Of a stretch of DNA of 64,000 nt, positions 35,106 to 46,800 are shown piece after piece. Origin of the DNA: Mycteria americana (lineage: Eukaryota; Chordata; Aves; Ciconiiformes; Ciconiidae). The DNA lies in NCBI RefSeq assembly GCF_035582795.1, contig NC_134383.1, forward strand, positions 2,053,501-2,117,500, in the 5' to 3' direction. A program made the position numbers and the translations under genes. The notes beneath the pieces were generated by a model that was not told where the DNA came from, searched no databases, and saw nothing but the letters and a program-made list of their open reading frames with translations. The first letter of the stretch is position 1. Each line of letters starts with the position of its first letter.

Positions 35106-37699
35106 GCTTTTCAGAAATGTAGCAGCAGTGCCTTCCCTTCCTGGCTTTGGAGATGGCTTCTTGGTCAGCTCATGGGAGTAATCGCTGCATTATCTCTGAT
35201 GTGCTGGAGGAGCAGTAAATGTCATGAGACCAATGCTGCCTTTTTCTTTTTTTTTAAAGAAAGATTCATGGACCGACTATTTGCTTGCCTCACCCCATTA
35301 ACTCCCTAACTGCCCAGCAAACCAGAAAGAGAATAACATCACTTACTCTTTCTGATGTTAACAGGAAAGATGTATTGTTGGCAAATAATAAATACTTTAC
35401 ATTTGCGAGTTTGCTTTTGCATGTAGATTAATGGCTTGTGAGTTTAAATTATGTATTTCTAATGTGCCTTTCACCAAGGACATAAAAATGTTTTAAGGGA
35501 ATGAATCTTTAGTGATCCCACCATTGTGTGTTAAGAAAGCAATGGACACCCCTTCCTTGCTGAATGCTTTAGTCAGATAGGGTGGGTTTCTGCTGTTCAG
35601 ATTCCACTCATCAAGCAGAAGTAACACAGGATTAGAGCTTGTCTTGCAAAGCCACTACCTTTAAAATCCTTGGCATTTCATGAAAGGGCGAGTACTTAGT
35701 TCTCTTTCTCCCTCCCTCAAACAGAAGATGCATTTCAGCTAGCATCTCAGTTCACATCAGCAGTACACTTCTGAAGCACATACCCTCATTGTCATGGGGC
35801 GTGCAGCCTGGACTCCTTTCAGAAGAAACTGAATGGGAAAATGTGTTCTGGGGACTCCCATGATGTGTGGCAGCGCCTACTGGGCATTCAGTTAATGTGA
35901 CCATACTAGAGCTGGTCTGCAGAAAAGACATCAAAGCTTGTAATATGGATATTGGATCCTCACCACCAGTTGTTTCATGCTATAGATCCTCTGCTATTGG
36001 GCTGCACTACTTGCTAATGTAGACATAGCCAAAATCTCTTCCTTAGCTCCAGTTCTTCTAAACGCATTTCTTTAACGTTCCTCAGGCTGGCAACAACCAG
36101 CTGGGGATGCGTCCCAGGGTCCTTACACATCAAGTGTGCATAATCAGGCAGTTTCCTATTACCTACTATTCCTCTCTGAAGGACAGTCAAGTGAATCTTC
36201 CATATGTACACCCTAGATACAACGATCATGAAAAAAAGTCTCTCTAACTATGGTCACAATAACATGTATTTCTTCTCCTCCCAACTCATCCTGGTCATTT
36301 TGATTTAGTCTTTCTGATGTGTATTCCTATCCCACCCACAAGCACATACCTTGATTCTGGAAATCGATGCTTTAACCTGGAAAGATGTCATTTATCTCAA
36401 CAGCATTGCGGCATATCCCTTGTAAAGATTCCAACAGATCTGTAAGCCCCAGAGTTTATTGATATAGATGGCCACATAACTGAAGTATTATCTTAGCAGA
36501 AACTGCTTCGGGAATATAGATGGATTTTTGCGCAATGAAATTGTATGATCAATCATAGGATTCAGCTGCAGAAAGCAAACCCTTGTTGATATATCTCTGC
36601 TATTAGAAAGACGTTTTAAACAGCTGCTTTCTATCTTGAGTGTCATGAGTCTGGAAATCCAGATGCAAGTGCTTTCCTAGTTCAGCCAGATGCGGGCTGA
36701 TGAGGACGTATTCTGATGAGGGCACTATTTTCCTAGGTGGCGTAGGGCTCCCTGTGCAAATGTGCACAACACAGAAAAGTATATTTTCTGCTAATCAGGC
36801 ACCTGCTGCTTGTGGGTAGAAGACTTGGGCCCAGAAATTGGTCCAAAGGAAATAAAGTGCTTCAGTTTGAGGTCCCTCATTATATTCCAGCTCCAATGGT
36901 AGATGCTGGTGTTCTGCACTCAGTCCCAGCTTGGGGAACAGTAAGATGAGAGAGGTCATTATTAATTTCTGCTTGAGAGAGGCAGGGAACTAGAGTGCCT
37001 CAGTGGCTGATTTTCCCCTGTTCTCTTCGTTCTCAGATGCTCAACTGCTACTGAAGCCTTTAAAAGGTATGACTTCTATCAATCATGACAATAACATTTT
37101 TGCCTAAAGCTCTTTAACTCCTCATGAGCATCAATGACAAAAACTTAGCCTATACAAACCCACCCTGACTCATGGGATGAAAGCATGTCCATATATTCTT
37201 GCACAGGTTGGGTTTGGCCCCTCTACTCTTAAGCTTGCTGTCTTTCCATCTCTTGCAAATGTCAATCTAAATTGCCCTGGCAGGGTGGAATCCCACAAGA
37301 AATCATGCTTTTAATCAGAGAAATATGGAAGGTGTCAGGACTCAATACTTGAATAATTCCCCACTTCCTCAGGCCAAAATTTCCACATGAGGAGTAGAGA
37401 GATGTGAACCAAGGGAAAGATGGTGGAATTTTGTAATGCAGCATCTATTTGAGAAAATATGTGAAAAATGTGGTAAAAAAGCTTCATTTTGATGACATAT
37501 CAGAGCAGCTAGGTTAGAGGCAATCTAAAAGAGAATACCCTGCCGTCTAGCACAAATATCCCAGAGAAAAAATAACAACTCTTCCTTTCAATGGCTGGCA
37601 CTTGCTTTTAATAGGTTCAGAGCACATAAGAGCTCCCACAGAGATGAGACAGACATATTTAAATCAGTCAAACAGAACACTTTCCCATCCCTTCCCCCG

Positions 37700-37960
37700 A
37701 CCCTATAGGAGTACATTTATGGTCTAATATATTATTGACGAGGCTGACTTTTATAAAAGTGCTCTGGCATAAGTGGTTATAAATGTGTATCGTCTGCTCT
37801 GTATAATCCATTAACGCATTAAAATAATTGTCTTAATTTGATTGTTAAAGTGATTAATAGGGCAAGTGTTAAAGGAAATGAATATTCCAAATTGAGGCAT
37901 AACGGCAGCCGAAAAATAACTCCACTGAATTGATGTGGTAACAAGGTAAAGGCTTGTGGT
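37700..37960. promoter_or_regulatory. Candidate homeodomain-site-rich enhancer/CNE
   Basis: Between 37804 and 37858 there are seven TAAT/ATTA cores (37804, 37810, 37818, 37825, 37834, 37853, 37855). They are interleaved with non-repetitive sequence that retains CpGs (TATCGTCTGC, TTAACGCATT, AACGGCAGCC). Such spacing in complex AT-rich sequence is typical of conserved developmental enhancers bound by homeodomain proteins. This is pattern inference; no conservation data are available here. Confidence 0.3.
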
Positions 37961-38296
37961 TAATGAGCCTTGCAAAGTTAAATATAGAATGGTGTGGGGA
38001 AGACAGGAAGAAGACGATTCCTCTATGAAGCATGCCTGGAATGGCTTTGTGACCTGAACCTGGAGTCCTCTGTCCAGCTCAAATGTTTGCCCAAGCACAA
38101 TCAGACCATGGACTCTGCTGCCTGTGCCCGTAAGTCATGCTAGCTGGGGAGGAAACACCAAGACTAATTTTATCTCCTCTAACATGGGGGAGTAACAAGC
38201 TAGGAACTAATTCATGGGGCTGGGTGGGAGGCTCCAAGGCTGCTGAGAAAAGTGGCCAACATGACAGTAAAGCTAAAGGAAGAGAGGAAGGTGCAA

Positions 38297-38500
38297 TTCA
38301 GTAAGGCTTTTTACACTGTCTCCTGCAGCAATTGTATTTAGAAGCTAAGGATGGACCTCATGAATGGGCTATTAGGAGGGTCAAAGGTGGGCTGGCTCAC
38401 CAGGCTTAAACGGTACTGATCAATGCCCAATGTCTGGGAATCCATATCAGGGCCTATGTTGTTCAACACTTTCATCAGTGACCTGGATGATGTCACAGAG
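38297..38500 (+). mobile_element. Degraded internal CR1 RT fragment
   Basis: CAGTAAGGCTTTTTACACTG followed by TCTCCTGCAGCA corresponds to the CR1 ORF2 block encoding the first RT catalytic motif (KAFDTVSH). GGACCTCATGAATGGGC, TGGGCTGGCTCACCAGGCTT and GTTCAACACTTTCATCAGTG, ending in ACCTGGATGATGTCACAGAG, match the following RT segments up to the 'FNIFISDLDDGTE' region. The frame is broken by substitutions and indels. Both ends are lost, so this is an old internal remnant. Confidence 0.8.
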
Positions 38501-41039
38501 TATTTATCTGCAGGAAAGATAAAGATCACAACAGACTAGGGATGTGGCTAGGCATCAGTCCAAAGGGACTATCCCTACAGCATCATTCCTGGAACCAACC
38601 ACTGAAGATTGCAATAGGTTGTTTAGAAAATCCCTCACATTTACTAATTACAGAAGATTTCCATCCATTACGTATCACCTTTCTTTTGCACGGGGTCTTC
38701 TATTCCTCTTAAATATCCAATGCAAGGCACAGTATTTTATCAATAAATACATGATATCCCATGCATCTGCTAATAGAGCATATTTCAATCTTCCCTCTCA
38801 TTTCTGGTTTTTAGTACACCTTTAGATGGAAAAGAAAGAAATATAAAATAAAGAGTCAACCTGAAAAGCAATTCTTTCCCAGCAAAGCATCCACTTCTTT
38901 TAATTTAGGATCTAACATTCTCTTCCAGTAAATTCTGCTCATTTTCACAGGCTAACAATAGCAGTGACTTTATACTTAGCATTCTGTTTGATCCATGTAA
39001 AATGATAAAATATTAAATGTATACTCTTTTAAAAATCCCCCCTAGATAACTGGGTGCCAATCAGTTTCTTCAGCAAATCCATGACAGCGACAGAGATGAG
39101 TTCCTTGCAGAAACTACTCTTTCACATATGTTAGGTTTTGGAAGGATGCCACAGCCTCTTGCATTGAGTAACGCAGTTATACAGTGTGTATTGTAATATC
39201 AAACCATATATAGTAAAACTGAAGAATGTCATACAGCTATTTATTACTGAGATAATAGAAATCAGAGCTGTTTTCTCCCTGTGTGAGATACCCATTTACT
39301 GCTCTCTCTCCTCTGCTGCCATTACACTCACACCTCCCTTTCCAGCTAAGCAATCATTCATAGTAAGGCTTATTATGTGCCATCTTTATTTGGAAATAGT
39401 TTATATTCAAGTGTAGAAATTAAGGGAACTATTCAGCCTTTGATGTAACAGGCATTGGAAAAGTCTCTTTCAATGGCAGAAGCAAAATTGCAGTATGGAG
39501 GGAACTAGCAATGGAAGAGGCTGGATTATTGAGTTTAAGTGAACAGATGGGAATCATCTTCTCGTAAGAGTCTCCCTTCAGTAGGTACTTTGCTAGCACC
39601 TCGGTTCCGTGTAGACTGGTACGATTACCCACATCTAAGAGAACAGACTCCTCTTTGCAGCTGAGGTCCCAGCAGCGCAGTGAAGAGGAAGCTAGTGCAA
39701 CTCCCTGTTCTTTCTCCCCATCTCCTCCTCATCTCACATGAGAGACAGCTAGGGGCAGCTTTCGGTGATATTCAGCCGCAAGGCACCCCACTGTCCCAGA
39801 GAAGAGTCAGAGCGCAGGACAAACCCTGCACTACGCAGAGTCAGGGATGTGAGAGCTAAGGAAGCAGCTAAATTCAATGGCCTTACACCAGCTGCAGAAT
39901 TCTCTATGCTAGATTGATTTCCATTTGGATGGATAAGGCCAAGCCCTAATCTGTTTACAGCTTAAAGAGGCCAGGAAAGGGTAGTGAAGCCAGATCAGAT
40001 AGTTGAGAAAAATTTGCAGCTCTGTGTGTTCACACCTGTGTCAGGTTTGGCACTAACTCCACAGAGAAAATGTTTGACTCTGGAAAACTATCCACAAATT
40101 GCCTTTTGCAAATTGTTAAGCACCTTCCTCTAAAGCAGCTGGTCCTGGCTGCTGCTGCTGGAGATGGACTGTTGGACTAGATGGTATTCTTGTCTGTCCC
40201 ACTCTGGTAATTGCTTGGTCCTGAAGGACAGAAAAGTAGTTTTCTATGCCACTGACTGAAACTGGGGGAATCTTATCCTGGCAAAGCCCCTTGGCTTATG
40301 AAGTATGGAGCAGTGGCATCATTAACAGTGATGTACAGTGTATGAAACTACCCGAGTCTGCCAGCTCAGTGAGATTCACATGTGAAAATGCTTTTTGTTG
40401 TTTGTTTATTTGGTTCTGGGTGAAAATTACCATTTTCTTTTTGCCTTTTTCAAAGCTTTGAAAGAGAGCACTTTCCCCCTTGGCAATACTGTGAATTTGC
40501 ATTGAAAAGTCACTTCACATTTTTCATAGCAGAGCCAACTTTTACATGGTAGTAGTGTTTTTGCAGTCATGTGAACTCCAACGTTTGTGTCTGTGGGGAG
40601 AAAACTCATTGCTGGAATGCAAATAATTTCACATTTTCTGTCTTCAGTGAGGGTTTTTTTCTCCCTTACCCATTTTGCTCCTCTGATACCACTTCCCACA
40701 TTTCATCACTTATGCAATCTAGAAATTGTCGTTCTGTTCATTCCAGCATTGGTAGATCAGATGGTGAGAAGAGGAAGACTTAATACCTGCTCTTGGTTAA
40801 TTTTTAGGAGATATGGAAATGAACAGACAAATGCCTGTGATTGAAGGACCACTGAATGTCACCATAAGCAGTAAATTCTTAGGAAAGTAGGTATGAATTC
40901 TGATCACATCGCAGGTGCAAGAGGTAAAGTTTCTGGAATAGAAAGGAAAGGCTCACTCTGGAGCTTTATGCAGTTTGCTTTCAATTCCATTTACAGTTAT
41001 TTCTTGTTTTTATATCCTGTTTTATTGAAATCCATTTTT
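38501..41039. other. Non-coding unique DNA
   Basis: No exon, RNA gene or clear transposon. A slightly more CpG- and GC-rich stretch at about 39655-39850 is far too weak for a CpG island. GGACTGTTGGACTAGATGG near 40165 is faintly CR1-tail-like but the rest is missing. Confidence 0.5.
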
Positions 41040-41400
41040 TACTTTAATGTTTTTTGACTTGGGGATAGATTTTTTGCCTTGAGCACATGAATGAAATGCC
41101 ACACTGTAAAGCGCCAGTTAAAATTATCAATGCAAATACTGCAGTGATGGTTTTATGAGTCTCTTGGCATTTTTTCCCCTAAGTGTTTCTGGGTTAAGAG
41201 TATTTATTTTGCTTAGTTCAAACAGAAACTCATGCCTCATAATTTGATTAGTATGTCAAAAGGCAGTTACTGGTTTTGCACCTGTCTTAATGCCATTCTG
41301 CTGTTTACTTGCTCCTTGGATTTTCTCTCATTAGCATATTTTCAGGGAGTTTTGTAATGGATCAATCAGTGTTAGAGATTAAAATGCTCTAATTGATGCC
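41040..41400. promoter_or_regulatory. Candidate CNE with POU octamer
   Basis: Complex AT-rich sequence contains a consensus octamer ATGCAAAT at 41130-41137, flanked by GTAAAGCGCCAGTTAAAATT. Further downstream are TAATTTGATTAG, CATTAGCATATTTT and GATCAATCAGTG, matching POU, homeodomain and TALE-like motif cores. Sequence style suggests a conserved enhancer. Inference only. Confidence 0.28.
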
Positions 41401-43813
41401 TGGATAAGAGGAATGTAGGCAAAAGCAGTGCGTATATCTTCTAGGCACAGAGGCCATGCCACCTGCCTGGTGGCCTTGCTGTGATGGCAGATTTTGCCTT
41501 TAGCAGAGGAAGTTTGAAATGGCTCTTCCATTCTTTGTGTCTGCTGAGCCTGCCACTGGTGGGCACATATAGCTGTGCAGTGGGTGAACAATAGAAAAAA
41601 GAGAAAAAACCCCACCCCCTCAAGGATCTCGGGCTGAGTCCTCCAAAGCCACTAAGCAGACCTCACAATGTAATGGTGAGATGCAGCACTGGAAACCTTC
41701 AGCATTGTTAGCCATAAACTTTCCTGGAGCTGGAGTAGGACTGTGTACTTCAGCCATCACAACGAAGACTGCAGATGGTTTGAAAGGATTTCCCTACATT
41801 TGTTTCAAGGCAGTCACATACAGGAAGCGACTCCTTTGGTATACAAGGGACTGGAGTGGTTGGCAGAAAGGGCCCTATAATATGGTTAAGATCTGTAATA
41901 ATAAACTGAATGGTACAGCTACAATAACAGGAAGAAAGCAGGAGACATTTCTTGGAAGGAATTGAAAAAGCTTAGGATCAATAGATCATTCACTTTGGAA
42001 TGCAACTTTGCATGTTTTGGATATAATTCCCTGTGGCTTATGATATGGCTGCAGTGTTTCATTACTATCTTTTTTCCAAATAGCTGTAACAGAGTGCAGA
42101 AAGTGCACATTTCTTGTTAGCCACCTTGCTATCTGAGGTTTAAGAGGGCAGAACAATAGGGGCATGGAAATAAATATTGGATTAATTTAATATTTTGAGA
42201 GATTGCTCCACACAGATAAGTCCTAATAGGGTGGACCATGGTTTTGCAGCCCTCGGCAAATGGAGCAGAAAATATTGCACAGCTTATAGCCTACAAACAC
42301 TCATGAACCCTAAAGCAATTGAGGATTTTATAACTTAGTTTGGACGAGCCCATTTGAACAAGTATATTGGATTTGAAAGGAAAAAACTGAGAATAAGAGA
42401 AAAGTAGCAAACCATGGGCAAGAATGAAAGATGGCAAAAAGAGACAACTCCTTTTACTACTTATTCATGTAAGGTCCCAACTAGCCATCAAGATCCCCTT
42501 GCTATAAGCCTTATGTAAACATATAGACAGAGCATAAGTGAGTTACAGCACTGTAATGTTTACGGCCTTTTCTCCAGTTAATCAAAACAGTACCTTGATG
42601 GAACGCACACTGGAAGGGAGAGAACACTGCAGGGGAAGACAGGAAAGGGGAAAAGAAAACAGTTCTGATCTCTTCAGTGTCTAAATATTTTCATGAGGGC
42701 CTTATGGAAAAATCCAATACATTGAAGGCAGGTATCGCCTGTTTAACAACACATGTAAGTGAAACAGATACGTTCTTGGCCAAAATTCAAAGTGTAGGCA
42801 AGAAGCACAGTCTGTTTATTCTCCCCCCTCCCCCCAGCCTTTCAGTCCAGATATTACTGTAACTCTGGGCAGACAGAACTGGTTCCAGCGAACCTTCAGG
42901 AGTGGTCACTAAATGTATGTTAGTTCCTGTGGAACATTTAGATGAAAATTAACATTTTAAATTGTCATCTTTTTTCTTTTTGCAAATTTGGCCTGTTCAA
43001 TGAAAACATCCTATGATCAAATCAAAACAAAGCAGATATTGACTAACAAAAATAATATAAGTTTATATGTGGTGAGGACAAAGGTTGGTTCCCTCTTGGA
43101 TAGATCTAACTACTCGTTAACATTGCTGGCCAAGCTCCAATGTTCCATCCTCACTTGCTCCCTTGTTTTCATTCATGTTTTCTGTAGGTTGTTCCTCTTC
43201 ATGTATTTCCAGGCTCTCTCTGGCTCACTGGGGCTTCCTGAGGATGTCTGCACTCTTCTTCCAGAGTGTGCTGGAAGATACCTTACAGCAACACATCTAT
43301 TCTTAGGTAGACAGCTGCAACATTTATTTCAGGTGCTGGTTCATGAAAGTGAACTGGCCAGCCCACAGTGCTCGGATGAAATAAGCTTCTTATCAGCAGT
43401 GAATAAACCAAGAACAAGACCTTGGAAAAGAAGTCACTGGCTAATATACTTCCCTGGGTACTGCAGCATCGCCATTAGCTAAAGTGAGGCCAAGTGCTCC
43501 TCCTTGTGACGGAGACAGATGTTACCAGGGATGAGACGCTGCACGACAAGCAGGGTGACTTTCCATGCCTGTTACACTACTGGCTGGCACTGCCATTGCC
43601 CCAGAGCACTGTGGCTTTGTGAGGTGGAGAGCAGAGCCGGGCTGAAATGGGTAGCTACTTACCCTTAATCCCACGGAGCCACAGCAATCCAGACCCTTTC
43701 AGGATTACCTTGGGTGGTGCCAGCCTGCCCGTGAGGTACATTCCTTTCCTCTGGTGCTGCAAAATGAGGGTTTGGGATTTTCCCAGAACATCCTGATATG
43801 TTGACAAGAAAAC
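41401..43813. other. Non-coding unique DNA
   Basis: The open frame at 42988-43482 (plus, 164 codons) is the longest outside CR1. Its translation has no recognised domain, and it spans typical non-coding AT-rich DNA with no splice or start context. I treat it as chance. Confidence 0.5.
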
Positions 43814-43844
43814 TATGTGTGTGTATGTGTGCGCGCGCGCACGT
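43814..43844. repeat. TG/CG alternating tract, Z-DNA candidate
   Basis: There are 31 bases of uninterrupted pyrimidine-purine alternation: TATGTGTGTGTATGTGTG passing into GCGCGCGCGC then ACGT. Both (TG)n and (CG)n favour left-handed Z-DNA. CpG retention here is notable in CpG-depleted surroundings. Confidence 0.9.
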
Positions 43845-46800
43845 TTTCACTATCTGCTCACCTTCTTCTCTGGCTTCAGCTCTTTTTCTTCTAGGCAACT
43901 CTGTAAAACAGTTCACGAAGCAGCTATGTGAAACAGATTACAATCTGTTTTTTCTTTTTCCTCCTTAATCTTAAACGATTGCTTCTGGGACAAAAGAGAA
44001 GGGCAGTACAATATTCTCTCCCGAACAAACTCAGCTTGCCCAGCTTGGAGAAGCTTTCTAAATGCCTGCCTGTGGTAAGGAACGGGAGACTATGGGAGAC
44101 TGACGGCTAGATGTGTTTTTGTTAAAGTTTTATATAGCGAGAACTTCATTTTTCAAAAGGTATTTCATTACATCCAGAGTGGTGGCAGCTCAGAGAAGAG
44201 GCAACAACCAAAACGTGTGTGTTAAATGACAGCAGATAGACACTGAGTAGACAGGAGAAATGGGTTAGCTACAGCCTGTAGTAGCTTGACCTTGTGACTC
44301 CTATGACGTTGACTTTGCAGCATGAGCATCTGGCTACGTGCTCTATTGGAAGTATGTTCCCTGCTCTAGCAACTTAATTGTGGTTGTCTTCAGCATCTAT
44401 GCTTTAAATAGAGCCATTTCCATACATATTCCCCCACATGCAATCAGGCCATTCACAGGAAAAGATGTAAAGAAACTGCATTGCCCTGGTAGTCCTAATC
44501 CACAAAAAGAAAAATAATTATTAAGTGGTCTAAGAGTGGCAGCTGCGATGTGTGAACATCAAAGGCGACAAAGCCTCTTCTCTTCATCTCCAACTAGCTG
44601 CTCTGCAATGCAGCAGACACTGGCTGGGGGCTGTACAGCACGGCGATAGTAGCTGAGCTGTGGAGCTTGGGTGAGCGAGTGAGTTCATGTTTAATTAGGC
44701 AGCTCTCTGGGGGATCAGGGATTCCTAGGTGCTGAAAATGCACATGGTTGTTTTGCACAGATCCTAAAGAAGCATTTATGTTCCCTCTGAACACAGAAAG
44801 GGAAGGGAGAAAAATGTTGACATCAAAAAAGATCAAGTATTAAAGATTCCCTGGCGTGGATTATAGGAGTGGAAGCAAAGTAGGGACATACTTCCAGTTT
44901 GGCTTCAGAGAATGACACGAACACTGTGCATGAAACAACCTTCGTAAGTGTCCCCGCCCTGAGGAGCAAAATGCTCCAGGAGAGAAGTAATAAATTACAA
45001 CTTTGAGTAACTAAAATTACCTTTGATTATAAGCAGGGGTGTCTAGTCAGCCCTGAGAAGCTACAGGCTGAAAAACTAGACTCCTTAGTTCTGTTCCCTG
45101 GTCCAGCAGGGCAGTACAGTTTCAGACTGACACAATGACTGCAAGTGTTGTAATCCTGATTATGCTGCAGAGCCTCAGTGCAGCCCCGAGGGAGTCCCTA
45201 AAAGGTCTCATTCTGTCCTACCCATCTGCAAAACAGAGATAAACGAGAGGGGTCTTGAGCTTTCATTAATATTTGCAGGAGTACTTTGAAGCGCATGGTG
45301 CACTGTACTGCAGAGCAGTTAACACTACAGCAAAGCCATTTATGGCCCCAGATGCCAGCAGCAAACCTTTTGCTGCACAGCCCATTGCACTGGTTACAGC
45401 CCAGCTTCCTGTCTGCTGTTTGTGGGCCTGTCATCCTGCTGTAAAGCCTGTCAGCAGCCGAAGACTGGTGCTGGGGTTCAGTCTCTGCCGTAAACATTCA
45501 TTTTGCACCTTTACTATGCACCAGAGTTCGTTCTACAGAAAGGTGTTTAATCAGTTTTGATGCTGCTGGCTTTTGTTGCTCTTGGACACTCAGCTGGAGA
45601 ATGGGATTTAAATTTGCAAAAGCGAGTGCTGTAGCCTCGGCACCAAAGAGTCCTTGGTGGTGGGAATAAGCCCAACAGCAAAGAAAACAGATAAATCCAC
45701 TGAGCCAGCTGCTAGGGCTGCAGTCATTTGCACCTGGCTGCTATGCCCCTAAGCAGTATCTCCTGCATAGAACTGAAGGCAGCCAGATGCGTAAAGGGCC
45801 AAAGCACTGAGGAGTCAGGAGACATTGGCATGCAGTAGACATATAACAATAAAATCTGGGTTCCCAGGTGTGTGATGAAAAACAGAGAAAGGGAATAAAG
45901 GCTAATAGTAGAACTGCAGATTCTAATGGTAGCTTAGACTGAGACTTCAAACAGACTCCAGGCTTCTGGAGGACCATATGAAGTAGGTGCAGGCACAGCA
46001 CAAATCTGCGTGAAATGGCTGTGAGAGCAGAATTTGGCTGTATCTCCTGCTGGGGTACTGGATCATCTGGAGTGGAATAGTTTGCACTGGCTCTTTTAAA
46101 ACTGAAGGGCGGTGATTTATCTATTTTTATTTTTCCAACAAGCAAATATAAGTTGAAAGTTTAAGCTAAATTAGTTATAGTGGGTATTTATGGACTGTAC
46201 TATGCAGGCCTTCTGCTGGGCCTATGAACAGGAATGACTCTCACTTGGAGTGAACTGCTTTGTTGAATACAGTAGAATAGTAAACTGTGAAGGGAGAAAG
46301 CAAAATTCACAGGTGAATATTCAGTCAGCAGCCAGAGTAGCAAAATGAATCAGTAAATTATGTGCTTACTTCATTGCCCTAGTGGAAAGGGAATGCAAAC
46401 TGAGGTTTAGAGCGACAATAACTTGTCTATTTTTCTAAGTCAGAATGAGGTTTCAGAATTTTTACTTGTTTCCTTTGTAGGAAATATCTCCGGCATATCT
46501 CAAAAAGATACACAGCAAGTTTCTTCTACTCATCAGAACAAATCAATGCTTGCAGAAACCACCAGTAACTGTTATAGCTAAAACCACCACCTTCCTAAAA
46601 GCAGGCAAATGTGAAAGGAGAGCTCAGCAGACATAATACTGCATTGGGGCTGTTAATTCTATTTATGTCTTTAGCTTAGCTGCCCTGTGTTGCTGTTGAT
46701 GGGCTGTCTGATGTCTATATACTTCAGGCTTCGATGCTATCAGTAAGGCTTTTGGTTGTATTTGACTCAGTGAAAATAGTCTGAGCTCAGGAGTGCTAGT

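Larger units (their letters stand above)
32331..38296. other. Non-coding unique DNA
   Basis: AT-rich sequence without a recognisable exon or RNA gene. It includes the weak relics at 34205-34290 and 35040-35105 and the TAAT-rich block at 37700-37960. Open frames do not exceed 76 codons. Confidence 0.5.

Noticed and set aside
39655..39850. Possible CpG island
   Set aside because: Only a handful of CpGs and moderate GC; far below island density.
40150..40200. GGACTGTTGGACTAGATGG as a CR1 end
   Set aside because: The downstream CR1 blocks and octamer tail do not follow. At most a very old relic.
42988..43482. 164-codon plus-strand open frame, longest outside CR1
   Set aside because: No domain or family resemblance, no start or splice context, and composition like its surroundings. 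One such frame is expected by chance in 64 kb on six frames.
45741..46145. 134-codon minus-strand open frame
   Set aside because: No domain, no exon boundaries and no related frame in the window.
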